Positions 40,670 to 48,840 of a stretch of DNA of 51,093 nucleotides are shown here, piece after piece; positions within the stretch are counted from its first letter, which is position 1; every line of letters starts with the position of its first letter. The notes beneath the pieces were generated by a model, which worked only from the letters and a program-made list of their open reading frames with translations, was not told the DNA's origin and did no database searches. Source of the stretch: an uncultured Prevotellaceae bacterium. GTDB taxonomy: Bacteria > Bacteroidota > Bacteroidia > Bacteroidales > Bacteroidaceae. The position numbers were made by a program, and so were the translations under genes. The DNA lies in assembly GCA_902780635.1 (NCBI GenBank), contig CACZGH010000025.1, forward strand, positions 1 through 51,093, written 5' to 3'.

Positions 40670-41634
40670 ATACATTTAAAAGCCTTTCTGAATGCGAGGT
40701 CTCAAAAGGATTGAGATCTAAAATTGTTTATGATTTTTTCGCAAGCAGATCGACGGCCTTTGGGCCAGTTGAAATTATAAAGACGCCCATTGCTCCTAGT
40801 AAAAGAGAATCTGATAATTCTTATTCTTTTTCACTATCAGGTAATGAAGAAAGGAAACAGCGTATTGAGAGCATATTCGAAGTTGATTTGTCAAAAATAC
40901 CCAACAATAAGATTGACAAACGTATTACAACGCTTCATTCTTCTGCCCTGGCTGTTTTGTTATGCTTTCACAATATATCATCAAATAATCCTTTGGAAGT
41001 CAAGATAAATGATCAGACATACAAATTCACAGAGTTTAAACTTGAGTTTCCAAACCAATGTAAGAAAAATGGTGGACGTTCTAAAATTGACATAGCTTTG
41101 TTTAATGAAGACAAGAGCGTGGTTCTTTTTTTGGAAGCTAAATTTTCAGAATATCTAGAAAGTGGATGTAAAAAAATATCAGAACAATACAAGGACGAAC
41201 CATTATTTACGTCCGCAAATATACTTCCTGACTATTTGTATTTAACAGGTATAGAAGACCAGAAACCACTACAATTATTATCAAAAAATAGGGGTCAAGG
41301 ACGGTATAGAGAAGGAATAAAACAAATTCTTTGCCATTGTATAGGTGCAAATCATTACATTCAAAAGAAAAAGGAAAAGAATGTTGAAATAAAAAATGTT
41401 TTTATAGGTGCACTACTGTTTGACTTTGGCGATGTGTCAAAAGAATTGTTTGTCGATTACTGCAACATGTATTCTGACCTAGCAAAAAAAATAAATTCAT
41501 GGTCTGATAAAGAACCAGAGTTAGAGTTGGTCAACAAAGTAATTACTTATCAAGAGCTTTTTAGTTCTAAAAACAATGAAAACAATTCTCGTATCTTATC
41601 CTCAAAAGTAAAATGCTATTACAACCTATATTAA
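40666..41634 (+). CDS. PD-(D/E)XK nuclease-like protein
   Basis: A 322-residue, markedly AT-rich gene. A PD-(D/E)XK core can be read as D142 (SKIDIALFNED), then E157-A-K159 (VVLFLEAKFSEYL) and a following helix with EQYKD (Q174, Y175), as in many restriction-like nucleases. The remainder is unrecognised. It overlaps the WYL gene by four bases (ATGA), so the regulator and this protein were made from one transcript; WYL regulators next to nucleases are a known feature of defence islands. Activity is inferred from the motif only. The frameshift in the WYL gene might leave this gene deregulated or poorly translated. Confidence 0.65.
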   Translation: MNTFKSLSECEVSKGLRSKIVYDFFASRSTAFGPVEIIKTPIAPSKRESDNSYSFSLSGNEERKQRIESIFEVDLSKIPNNKIDKRITTLHSSALAVLLCFHNISSNNPLEVKINDQTYKFTEFKLEFPNQCKKNGGRSKIDIALFNEDKSVVLFLEAKFSEYLESGCKKISEQYKDEPLFTSANILPDYLYLTGIEDQKPLQLLSKNRGQGRYREGIKQILCHCIGANHYIQKKKEKNVEIKNVFIGALLFDFGDVSKELFVDYCNMYSDLAKKINSWSDKEPELELVNKVITYQELFSSKNNENNSRILSSKVKCYYNLY

Positions 41635-41736
41635 ACGGAAATCCTCTGCAACGTTTTTGCACACCATCACGGTGATTTCCCCTAAATCTCCATTTCCTTT
41701 TCGTATAATATATATAGGCACATCTAAATATGATAT

Positions 41737-42393
41737 ATGGAAAAGGACATGATTAAAGGACGTTGGAGTGAACCGACAGAGACAATCTTTCCACAGGTGA
41801 AGGATGTCACATTGCCCACAACGGAGGAGCAAATGGATATGATTGCTCGTATCCAACAAGGTTGTAAGGAAGCAGAGGAAGAACTGAAGAGGGCGAATAT
41901 CCGCTTCGTGGCGAGCCTTGCAAAACAGTATCTGGATATGGGAATAAATGACGATGAACTTCTCTCGGCTGGGATGGAAGGACTTGTTGTTGCTGGTCAC
42001 CGATACGATGCAAGCAGGGGTTATAAGTTCGTCACTTATGCTATTTGGTGGGTGAGACAGGCTATCTTAATTGCTCTTCAAGACTCTGGTAATGAAGAGG
42101 GTAAAAAGGTGTGGCAGAAAGAAAAAGAGCGAGTCGCGAAAAACGAGGCATTTACACATCTCCTCGAAAGCGGGCATCTTACCGAGGACGTTTCGTCTGC
42201 CATTGAGGCACTCGAACCTCAATCGAAACAAATTATCTTGCTCACCTATGGCATAGATTGTGACAAGTGTACGGATGAGGAAATCTGCGAAAAACTTGGC
42301 CTGACAAAACCAAGTCTTCTGCAAATAAGATGTATCGCAATAATCAAACTAAGAAGGAAGTACTTCAAATATGACTCGCCTGGGATCGAGTAA
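41737..42393 (+). CDS. sigma-70 family factor lacking region 3
   Basis: A 218-residue sigma factor of the RpoD/RpoS type. Region 1.2 is at about 27-52 (LPTTEEQMDMIARIQQGCKE), region 2 at 53-115 (ANIRFVASLAKQYLDMG, RYDASRGYKFVTYAIWWVRQ) and region 4 at 150-208 (EALEPQSKQIILLTYGIDCD, LGLTKPSLLQIRCIAIIKLR). Region 3 is replaced by a charged linker of about 30 residues. ECF factors also lack region 3, but region 1.2 and the GYKFVTYAIWWVRQ sequence show descent from a primary-type sigma. Such a reduced factor in an accessory region could transcribe the downstream genes. The next gene starts 61 bases later. Confidence 0.85.
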   Translation: MEKDMIKGRWSEPTETIFPQVKDVTLPTTEEQMDMIARIQQGCKEAEEELKRANIRFVASLAKQYLDMGINDDELLSAGMEGLVVAGHRYDASRGYKFVTYAIWWVRQAILIALQDSGNEEGKKVWQKEKERVAKNEAFTHLLESGHLTEDVSSAIEALEPQSKQIILLTYGIDCDKCTDEEICEKLGLTKPSLLQIRCIAIIKLRRKYFKYDSPGIE

Positions 42394-42454
42394 TATAAAT
42401 CAGAGAGCGTACCGTCCGATATATTAGGAAAAGAAAAAAGATAAACCAAATATT

Positions 42455-43297
42455 ATGAACATTACATTTAATAAACTAAAGGGCGATTCCAAGATATTTG
42501 AAGAACTCAAAAAGAATCCGTCCTGGTGGACAAGATTCAAAAATGATAAATCTCTCTACATAGAGATTCGCAAGGACAATCAAGTCAACGTGTATTTCGA
42601 AGGCGGAAGCATTGCACGTATTCACTACTGCAGTAAGCATAAGAAGTTGCAAGTGTTCACACATCATAAATATCTGAATCTGCCAGCACCATCAAAGAGT
42701 AATGCATACATAGAATGCAGCGACATCATTGAGAAACCAATTAAGAAAGATTCTGAGATTTTGGTTTGTGATAAAGTTATAGAGAGGGTGAAGACCTGTT
42801 ATTCACAGAAGCATGCAATTAACGGAGTGATAGACAAACAAAAGTGGTCTGAGAAATACATTCAAGGCTCTATAATTGTACAATCATCAGCATCCCATCT
42901 TGATTCGGAATTTGCCTATAACGATGATATTTCTCAGAATAGAATAGACCTCGTTAATTGTGACGATGGTATTGTGACATTCGTTGAACTAAAAAGGATG
43001 AGCGATGGCAGGATGCTTCACAAAACAGATGAATCACCCGAGATTGTTAAGCAAATGCAACGATACCGTGATTTTATAATGAGGTATTCCAACGAACTGC
43101 TTGCTTATTATCAAATAAAGGTTGAACTCGAACTTCCTGTTCCAAAATCACGTCCTACATCCATAGAACCAGAACCCCATCTGCTTATCTTTGATACATG
43201 GGAAAAGAATACACCAGGAAGAGACACACATAGACGCAGACTTCAGGAGATACTTCAACGAGAAAAAATAGAATATAGTATTAAGACTGATTTGTAA
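42455..43297 (+). CDS. PD-(D/E)XK nuclease-like protein, RecB-type motif
   Basis: A 280-residue protein. The N-terminal 90 residues are beta-rich (SLYIEIRKDNQVNVYFEGGS). The C-terminal half reads as a RecB-like PD-(D/E)XK fold: E152 (LDSEFAYNDD), D165 (NRIDLVNCDDG), E178-L-K180 (IVTFVELKRMSDG) and the QxxxY-like helix VKQMQRYRDFI. All core positions are in place. A nuclease acting on DNA is likely, the target unknown. It is one base from the next gene (beta-CASP hydrolase) and 61 bases from the sigma factor, so the three form a tight unit. Confidence 0.7.
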   Translation: MNITFNKLKGDSKIFEELKKNPSWWTRFKNDKSLYIEIRKDNQVNVYFEGGSIARIHYCSKHKKLQVFTHHKYLNLPAPSKSNAYIECSDIIEKPIKKDSEILVCDKVIERVKTCYSQKHAINGVIDKQKWSEKYIQGSIIVQSSASHLDSEFAYNDDISQNRIDLVNCDDGIVTFVELKRMSDGRMLHKTDESPEIVKQMQRYRDFIMRYSNELLAYYQIKVELELPVPKSRPTSIEPEPHLLIFDTWEKNTPGRDTHRRRLQEILQREKIEYSIKTDL

Positions 43298-43298
43298 A

Positions 43299-44561
43299 AT
43301 GGCAGAAGTCAAGATTCATCGAGGGCTTGACCAGATAGGCGGTTGCATAACCGAAATTTCGACAGATACATCAAGAGTATTCATCGACTTTGGACAAAAT
43401 CTGCCTGGCAATGGCGAGCCAACAACACCAGAAGAAGACGAAAAATTGGTTGCAAGCATTTTCGCAAGTAACCTAAAAGGATATGAGGCGGTATTCTATA
43501 CACATGGCCATGAGGATCACGTTGGCTTGTTTGAGTACATTCCAGACAATGTGCCACAATACATGAGCGAAGGGACCAAGGCTCTCCTTTCCATAAAATA
43601 TGACGTTTTGTATGAAGGTACAAAACTGAATGTCAAGGAGTTGCAAAACAAAGAATGTGAGGAGAAGGAACATAGTGATGCCATCAACAGTCTCGTCAAT
43701 GCAGACAACAAGCGCAAACTACTTAATAGAATGAATGTTTGGCCAAGGATTTTACCTCGCAAAGGACCTGAAGGCATTGTTGTTGGCGATATCAAGGTGA
43801 CCCCGTTCTTCAATTGTCATAGCATCTATGATTCGCACATGTTTCTTATCGAGGCCGACGGCATGCGCATTTGGCACACCGGCGATTATCGTGAACATGG
43901 TTACATGGGTAAGGGGCTGTTCCCTACGCTGAAGAAATATGCCACCGACATAGATGTGCTAATCACAGAAGGAACAATGTTGAAAAGAGATGACAAATGC
44001 ATTCACGAGCGTGAAGTCTCACAGAAAATGGCGTGTGTAATGCAAGCATTCAAATATGTATTTGTCCTTGCGTCTGCCACAGACATAGAAAGACTGGCTA
44101 CCATAAAGGAAGCCGCCAAAAGCGCAGGAAAACCTTTGTATATTTGGTCCTTGTTTATGAAGAGGACAATGGGGTTATTTACAGAGCGTGAATCGAAATT
44201 GTCGTATGGCTTGTTTGCATTTACCCCTCTATTCTATAGAGAACGGTTGTACAGAAAACTGAAACGCAAAGGATTTGCAATGATTGTTGGAACATCGCAG
44301 ATAGATCGAGTCAGAGAACTTCTTGACAATCTTCCACAAGGTGAAACTCTCCTGATATACTCTTCCTGGGATGGCTATTACAAGGACCCTGAGCAAGTGA
44401 AAGTGAATCCTAAATACAAGGAGTATCGTGAGATGTTCCACAATGTGGTTGACATCCACACATCTGGACATGCCGACAGAAGCACCATCAAGAGAGTAGT
44501 AGAAACTATTCACGCAAAAGAAGTTATCTGTATTCACAAGGAAGCAGATGCGGAATTATAA
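43299..44561 (+). CDS. RNase J-like MBL/beta-CASP hydrolase
   Basis: A 420-residue metallo-beta-lactamase fold protein. The metal motifs are complete: H69-G-H71-E-D73-H74 (YTHGHEDHVG), H174 and H180 (NCHSIYDSHMF) and D196 (WHTGDYREHG). The beta-CASP part has LITEGTMLKRDD and the terminal IHTSGHADRSTIKR, then EVICIHKEAD, as in RNase J and related RNA or DNA processing enzymes. RNase J itself is about 550 residues, so the C-terminal domain is missing. It is adjacent to a RecB-type nuclease candidate and a sigma factor, which points to an immunity or stress function. That is inference. Confidence 0.8.
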   Translation: MAEVKIHRGLDQIGGCITEISTDTSRVFIDFGQNLPGNGEPTTPEEDEKLVASIFASNLKGYEAVFYTHGHEDHVGLFEYIPDNVPQYMSEGTKALLSIKYDVLYEGTKLNVKELQNKECEEKEHSDAINSLVNADNKRKLLNRMNVWPRILPRKGPEGIVVGDIKVTPFFNCHSIYDSHMFLIEADGMRIWHTGDYREHGYMGKGLFPTLKKYATDIDVLITEGTMLKRDDKCIHEREVSQKMACVMQAFKYVFVLASATDIERLATIKEAAKSAGKPLYIWSLFMKRTMGLFTERESKLSYGLFAFTPLFYRERLYRKLKRKGFAMIVGTSQIDRVRELLDNLPQGETLLIYSSWDGYYKDPEQVKVNPKYKEYREMFHNVVDIHTSGHADRSTIKRVVETIHAKEVICIHKEADAEL

Positions 44562-44586
44562 TAAAGCCGAATATTTATTCGAGTGA

Positions 44587-45015
44587 GACAAGTTCGACCT
44601 AACCACAGCGGTTTTGTTGGATAAAGTGCAAAAGGGAAAGCCCATTAGCAATGATGCCATCAAGATGCTTCGAAAAAGGAAACTGATTGAGGGACGCAAA
44701 CCCCATCTATATGTCTCCAAACGAATAGCAAAAGCAACCAATAAAGAAGTGGAATACACACTGAGAAAGGGATTTGACGATGCAGAATGCCGTGAATGGA
44801 TAATCAAGGCCCTCAAAGACCATACGGTTTTAAGCCGACAGCAAATCAATGAATTATTGTGGAGCAAACTGCCAATAGATTATACAGAAGAACAAAAACT
44901 TCGTAAAGTTGGTAATTTGCTTACAAAAATGCGCAAAAATAAAGAGATTCAAACAGACGAAAATCGTCTTTGGCATTTAAGCGAGCAAAATGAAAATTTA
45001 AGCGAGTTTAAGTGA
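44587..45015 (+). pseudogene. C-terminal remnant of AlbA_2 / divergent-AAA protein
   Basis: The frame after an in-frame TGA at 44584 reads DKFDLTTAVLLDKVQKGKPI, then LRKRKLIEGRKPHLYVSKRI and a winged-helix-like end (DHTVLSRQQINELLWSKLPI, VGNLLTKMRKNKEI). This is the end of Bacteroidetes AlbA_2-domain ATP-binding proteins, which normally have 450-550 residues. There is no ATG at the expected place, and the N-terminal catalytic and DNA-binding parts are absent. It is therefore a remnant left by a deletion. The end contains LSE repeats (NENLSEFK) caused by a repeated AATTTAAGCGAG word. Confidence 0.7.
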
Positions 45016-45201
45016 GATTTAAGCGAGAAAAGATGATGAATTAGACAGGAAAACCATTACTTTCATTTTTAATTCATTGATAATCAGATGATTTTTTGAA
45101 TTTAGATAATAATGACATTACGTGAAATTTAAGCGAGATAAACCGGGATTACGGGGACAGATAGGTATTATTAGTCGGAGTAACTCGACTCTGAAGTTAT
45201 C

Positions 45202-45418
45202 TAAGGCAACAACCATTCCCCGCTCCTCCAAGATTTTGGAGGGTGCGAGGATAATATTTTGCAGGAAAGACAATAAGAGAACCTAATAAAAACGCCTTGT
45301 AAATCAATGACTTACAAAGTGCTTACGGTACCTCATACCATTCTCTTCTCGAACAAATTTTTAGAAGATTTAGATAAGATATGGGAACTAAGGCATTGGA
45401 TACCCGACCCAACTAAGC
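45202..45418 (+). repeat. direct repeat, copy 2 (217 bp)
   Basis: Second copy of the 38181-38394 segment. The terminator arm has decayed, the 5' half differs by substitutions and small indels, and the last 63 bp are identical. In both copies the identical block ends in AACTAAGC. The downstream sequences then diverge: recombinase tail after copy 1, PIIYKNRCPVRFALTQ-coding DNA after copy 2. Confidence 0.85.
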
Positions 45419-45558
45419 CAATAATATACAAAAATAGATGTCCTGTGCGTTTTGCCTTGACACAGTTCTATTTACACTACTGGCGTAATGGCGGCGGGAA
45501 TAGTTACTCCCTCAGTTACTCCCTCAATTACTCCCTCAATTACTCAGCAAACCATTGA
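45307..45558 (+). CDS. doubtful small ORF within repeat copy 2
   Basis: An 83-residue frame (MTYKVLTVPHTILFSNKFLE, DLDKIWELRHWIPDPTKPII). Its first 37 codons are shared with copy 1, where 32 or so residues agree; nucleotide differences do not clearly favour synonymous changes. The end (NSYSLSYSLNYSLNYS) comes from a 12-bp tandem repeat. It could be a real small gene interrupted in copy 1, or a frame that happens to be open in a conserved non-coding repeat. Confidence 0.25.
   Translation: MTYKVLTVPHTILFSNKFLEDLDKIWELRHWIPDPTKPIIYKNRCPVRFALTQFYLHYWRNGGGNSYSLSYSLNYSLNYSANH
45502..45549. repeat. 12-bp tandem repeat (AGTTACTCCCTC)
   Basis: Four 12-bp units of RRTTACTCCCTC. In one frame they code VTPSVTPSITPSIT, much like the TTPVTTPV linker of the AlbA_2 gene at 47261, so a decayed relative of that gene may have stood here. 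Confidence 0.75.
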
Positions 45559-45579
45559 GTTACGAGAACAAAAAAGTTG

Positions 45580-45607
45580 GCGGGGAAAGATGAAAATCTT
45601 TCCCCGC
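45580..45607. terminator. 12-bp hairpin with GAAA loop
   Basis: GCGGGGAAAGAT (45580-45591), loop GAAA, ATCTTTCCCCGC (45596-45607): a perfect stem with a GNRA tetraloop. A T-run follows on the minus strand (45571-45576) but not on the plus strand. It could insulate the integrase from upstream or antisense transcription. Confidence 0.6.
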
Positions 45608-45633
45608 ATCAGTACCCAGAGCCGAGATTGAAG

Positions 45634-45691
45634 GTATTAAACGATATTGAATAAAATTGAACAAAATTAAAGGTTTAAAAGCGTTTAATAC
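45634..45691. repeat. 10-bp inverted repeat upstream of integrase
   Basis: GTATTAAACG (45634-45643) and CGTTTAATAC (45682-45691) are perfect inverted copies 38 bp apart in very AT-rich DNA. GTATTAAA recurs at about 45720. These may be integrase arm sites or an operator; no experiment is implied by the sequence. Confidence 0.45.
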
Positions 45692-45802
45692 TGTTGAAAA
45701 TCAATCAATTACACGAATTGTATTAAATTGTTTTCAAATGTTAATATTTATTATAAATCGGGAGATGTGGAGCAAATGTGGAGCAAGGTGGAGCAAGATT
45801 TT

Positions 45803-45812
45803 GTAACTTTGC
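45803..45812 (+). promoter_or_regulatory. TAnnTTTG box / GTANNTTTGC att-like core
   Basis: GTAACTTTGC contains a perfect -7 box (TAACTTTG, 45804-45811) placed 24 bases before the integrase ATG. It also equals the 10-bp GTANNTTTGC core known for CTnDOT-type insertion sites. Three near-repeats of TGTGGAGCAA lie just upstream (45765-45797). It may be promoter, attachment core, or both. Confidence 0.5.
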
Positions 45813-45834
45813 TACAGATATTGAAAGCATCACT

Positions 45835-47205
45835 ATGAAACTGATTTTTCTGATTCGAAAGAAGGCCAAGACCACAGACCTAGAAACACAGGTTCCGATA
45901 TATGTCAGGATGCGTGAGGGACGGAAGTTTGACAAATGGATCCCCACCCGCATCATGGTGAATCCCAATTATTGGGACTCAAGGGAGGAGTGTGTCAAGA
46001 AGCGCGTGGTCTGCGACGAAGCCATGCGGCAGCGCATTGATGGCGAGGTGAAGAAACTGCGCCGTTTCATTGAGGATGAATATGAGAAGGAACGCAACAG
46101 CGTGGATGCGGAATGGCCAAACAATATCGTGACTCGTTACTACTATCCTGAAGACTTCGTTGAGGAGGTTGGGGAAGAAGAAGGCGAGGAGAAACATTAC
46201 ATGTTGCTGGAACTTTTTGACATCTTCATGGCCAAGCACAAGATGTCGGAGGTAAGAAAGAAGAATTTCAAGGTGATCAAGCGCGTGCTGCAACGATATG
46301 AGTTGTTCCTTCAAATCAAGAAGCGGGACAAGAGCATCTTGCTCGACATCGACACCATCACCCAGGACGACCTTGCCGACATGAAGGAGTATTTCAGGAC
46401 GGAGTATCAGTATGCCGATGAGACGAATGAGAATTACAAGCGTTTCAAGAAACTATTTACGCTCGTCCCCGAATCAAGAGAACCTTCCCAGAGAGGTGAG
46501 AACACCTTGGTGGACTATTTCAACAAGATACGCACCTTCTTCCGTTGGTGCTATGACTATGGTTACACCACCAACCGCCCGTTTGACAAGTTCAAGGTGG
46601 GGTCGGCCATCTATGGCACTCCCTTCTACATCAACCTCGATGAGCGCAACCAACTGTACGCATTCGACTTTTCCGGCCATCCACGGTTGGAACGGCAGCG
46701 CGACATCTTCGTATTCCAGACATTGATAGGCTGTCGTGTGGGTGACCTCTACGGTCTGACGAAATCGAACATCGTGGACGGTGCTGTGGAATACATACAG
46801 GACAAGACCATCGAGAACAATCCTCGGACGATACGTGTGCCGCTGAACGCCCTGGCACTGGAGATACTGGAGAAATACAAGGACACCCCAGGGGATACTC
46901 TTTTCCCCCTGGTCGCGGAGCAACAATACAATGAGGATATCAAGACCATTTTGAAGATGGCCGGCATCAACCGCATGGTCACCGTCTTGAACCCATTGAC
47001 ACGCAAGGAGGAGCAGCACCCGATTTACGATGTGGCCAGCAGCCACATGGCGCGACGGACATTCATCGGCAACCTCTACAAGAAGGTGAAAGACCCCAAT
47101 CTCGTTGGTGCGCTTTCAGGACACAAAGAAGGCAGCAAGGCTTTCGCCCGATACCGCGACATCGACGAGGACATCAAGAAAGATTTGGTGAGCCTTCTAG
47201 ATTGA
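45835..47205 (+). CDS. tyrosine recombinase (site-specific integrase)
   Basis: A 456-residue integrase of the Bacteroidetes arm-domain type. An N-terminal arm-binding domain (MKLIFLIRKKAKTTDLETQV, MREGRKFDKWIPTRIMVNPN) and a core-binding SAM-like domain (about 120-240) precede the catalytic domain. Active-site residues are R301 (LIGCRVGDLYGL), K324, H404 and R407 (SSHMARRTF), H430 (LSGHKEG) and nucleophile Y440 (FARYRDID). All are present, so it should be active. ATG 45835 fits the -7 box at 45804. Downstream genes (AlbA_2, DUF6043-like, excisionase-like, DUF6291) look like cargo and maintenance genes of the element it mobilises. Confidence 0.93.
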   Translation: MKLIFLIRKKAKTTDLETQVPIYVRMREGRKFDKWIPTRIMVNPNYWDSREECVKKRVVCDEAMRQRIDGEVKKLRRFIEDEYEKERNSVDAEWPNNIVTRYYYPEDFVEEVGEEEGEEKHYMLLELFDIFMAKHKMSEVRKKNFKVIKRVLQRYELFLQIKKRDKSILLDIDTITQDDLADMKEYFRTEYQYADETNENYKRFKKLFTLVPESREPSQRGENTLVDYFNKIRTFFRWCYDYGYTTNRPFDKFKVGSAIYGTPFYINLDERNQLYAFDFSGHPRLERQRDIFVFQTLIGCRVGDLYGLTKSNIVDGAVEYIQDKTIENNPRTIRVPLNALALEILEKYKDTPGDTLFPLVAEQQYNEDIKTILKMAGINRMVTVLNPLTRKEEQHPIYDVASSHMARRTFIGNLYKKVKDPNLVGALSGHKEGSKAFARYRDIDEDIKKDLVSLLD

Positions 47206-47231
47206 GGTTTCGGGAAAAACATGTATTTTTG
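47201..47231 (+). promoter_or_regulatory. promoter of AlbA_2 gene
   Basis: ATTG (47201-47204), 19 nt, TATTTTTG (47224-47231): perfect -7 box and one mismatch at -33. It overlaps the integrase stop codon and lies 29 bases before the next ATG. Confidence 0.55.
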
Positions 47232-47260
47232 CAATATTGGTCTAAAAAACATAAACAGCC

Positions 47261-48676
47261 ATGACAAAAGAAGAACTTCTTCAAAGACTGACAGACATCG
47301 AGTGGGATGACTTCGAGGTGAAGGAAGCCCAGAACAAGATGCCGAGTAATGTTTGGGAAACGGTCTCCGCTTTCAGCAACACCTCCGGCGGATGGGTCGT
47401 GTTCGGCATCAAGCAGAAAGGCAAGCGCTTCGAGGTGCAAGGTGTGGAGAACGGAGAGAAGACCGAGTCCGATTTCCTCAACACCCTGCGGAATGGGCAG
47501 AAGTTCAACACCAAGATATACCCCAAATGCAAGAAGTATAACATTGACGGCAAATTGGTGTTGGCTTTCTTCGTGGAATCCTCAAAGGTGAAACCCATCT
47601 ATTTCGGCAATCCCATCAATACGTTCATTCGCTCAGGGAGTGGCGACCGTCAGGCTGACGAGTCGGAAATCTCAGCAATGATGCGCGACCAGGCTTTCGG
47701 CGTGAGAAGTGAGATGGCTGTCGATGGCACATCTATCGATGACATCAAGATGGAGTCGCTCAACAACTACCGGAACCATATCATCAATTTCAACCCTGAG
47801 TTTCCTTTCAAGAGCCAACCCCATGAGGAGTTTTGCGAGAATATCGGCATCACCAAGGATGGGAAGTTGACCTACGCCAGCATCCTGATGTTTGGCAAGA
47901 GGATGTGTGTGCAACGCCACATCAACAACTTTTGGATTGACTATTTGGAAATCCCTGGGACGAGTTACACGGATGCCGTCTCCAGATACACCTACCGTAT
48001 GCCGGAGCAGGACAACCTATGGGACTATTATGAAACGCTCATCCAGCGTCTTCGTCTGCATGTGGATGCACCTTTCACGGCTGGCCCCGATGGTTTCTCT
48101 CCTGACGACAACTCACAGTTGTATGCGCTGCGCGAAGGTTTGGTCAATATGGAGGCTCATGCAGATTTTTTCAGCCCTATGCACTGCACCATTCGGGTTT
48201 ATGACAACCGCATCGAGTTCCAGAACCCCGGTCGTTTCATGCGTGATATGAAAACGCTTCGTGAGGTCATCAAGTCCAATCCAAGAAACCCAAGCATCAT
48301 CAAGTTCTTCAGATTTGCGAAATTGGGCGAGAACGCTGGCTATGGCATACACAAGATGGTAGGCTGGGAGCAGTTGACTGGCGAGAAGGTGGCTTTTGAC
48401 TCGGACATCGACTCGTCCACTGTCACCTACTACCGTCCGAAGGTTGGGAGCAGGAACGAGGGTAATACTACACCCGTTACTACACCCGTTCAAAAAACGG
48501 AGGATAAGATACTACATATTATAAGGGTTACACCTAATATCACCAAAGCAGAGATTGGCAAGATTTGTGGAATGTCTATCAATGGTGTAAGATATTATAT
48601 AGATAAGCTTCGCAAAGCTGGACGCTTGGAATGGGAGGGTAATAGCCGCACAGGACGATGGGTTATCAAGAAATGA
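47261..48676 (+). CDS. AlbA_2 (Schlafen-like) ATP-binding protein
   Basis: A 471-residue protein of the AlbA_2/divergent AAA group. The N-terminal AlbA_2 domain has DFEVKEAQNKMP and VSAFSNTSGGWVVFGIKQKG, the classic FEAK...AFANTxGG pattern. The middle contains the GHKL-like part (ALREGLVNMEAHADFFSPMH, RIEFQNPGRFMRD, NAGYGIHKMVGW). A linker NTTPVTTPVQK leads to a winged helix (VTPNITKAEIGKICGMSING, VRYYIDKLRKAGRLEWEGNS). Such proteins are frequent on mobile elements and are linked to transcription control or defence. The linker repeats a 12-bp unit that is expanded outside the gene at 48841. Confidence 0.88.
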   Translation: MTKEELLQRLTDIEWDDFEVKEAQNKMPSNVWETVSAFSNTSGGWVVFGIKQKGKRFEVQGVENGEKTESDFLNTLRNGQKFNTKIYPKCKKYNIDGKLVLAFFVESSKVKPIYFGNPINTFIRSGSGDRQADESEISAMMRDQAFGVRSEMAVDGTSIDDIKMESLNNYRNHIINFNPEFPFKSQPHEEFCENIGITKDGKLTYASILMFGKRMCVQRHINNFWIDYLEIPGTSYTDAVSRYTYRMPEQDNLWDYYETLIQRLRLHVDAPFTAGPDGFSPDDNSQLYALREGLVNMEAHADFFSPMHCTIRVYDNRIEFQNPGRFMRDMKTLREVIKSNPRNPSIIKFFRFAKLGENAGYGIHKMVGWEQLTGEKVAFDSDIDSSTVTYYRPKVGSRNEGNTTPVTTPVQKTEDKILHIIRVTPNITKAEIGKICGMSINGVRYYIDKLRKAGRLEWEGNSRTGRWVIKK

Positions 48677-48724
48677 CTCATACAACATACAGATATATTT
48701 TTATATCAAGTAGATAGAGAAGAA

Positions 48725-48760
48725 ATGGCGAGAGAAATGGCAAGAGAAGTGGCGAGAGAA
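48725..48760. repeat. 12-bp tandem repeat (ATGGCGAGAGAA)
   Basis: Three units of RTGGCRAGAGAA at 48725, 48737 and 48749, with a partial fourth. They begin a 22-codon frame MAREMAREVAREVRQLLAKE, then CF and a stop at 48791-48793. Confidence 0.7.
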
Positions 48761-48840
48761 GTGAGACAATTATTAGCCAAAGAATGCTTTTAATATTTTA
48801 GCAACTGAAGATTTTTGGGCAGAAAGGGGATTCTACCCCC

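Noticed and set aside
45164-45200. tRNA-like hairpin near repeat copy 2
   Set aside because: A short stem with a bulge only; no cloverleaf or T-loop consensus. No tRNA was found in the window.
48725-48793. 22-residue peptide MAREMAREVAR...
   Set aside because: Produced by a 12-bp tandem repeat with no promoter or conserved context; kept only as a repeat.
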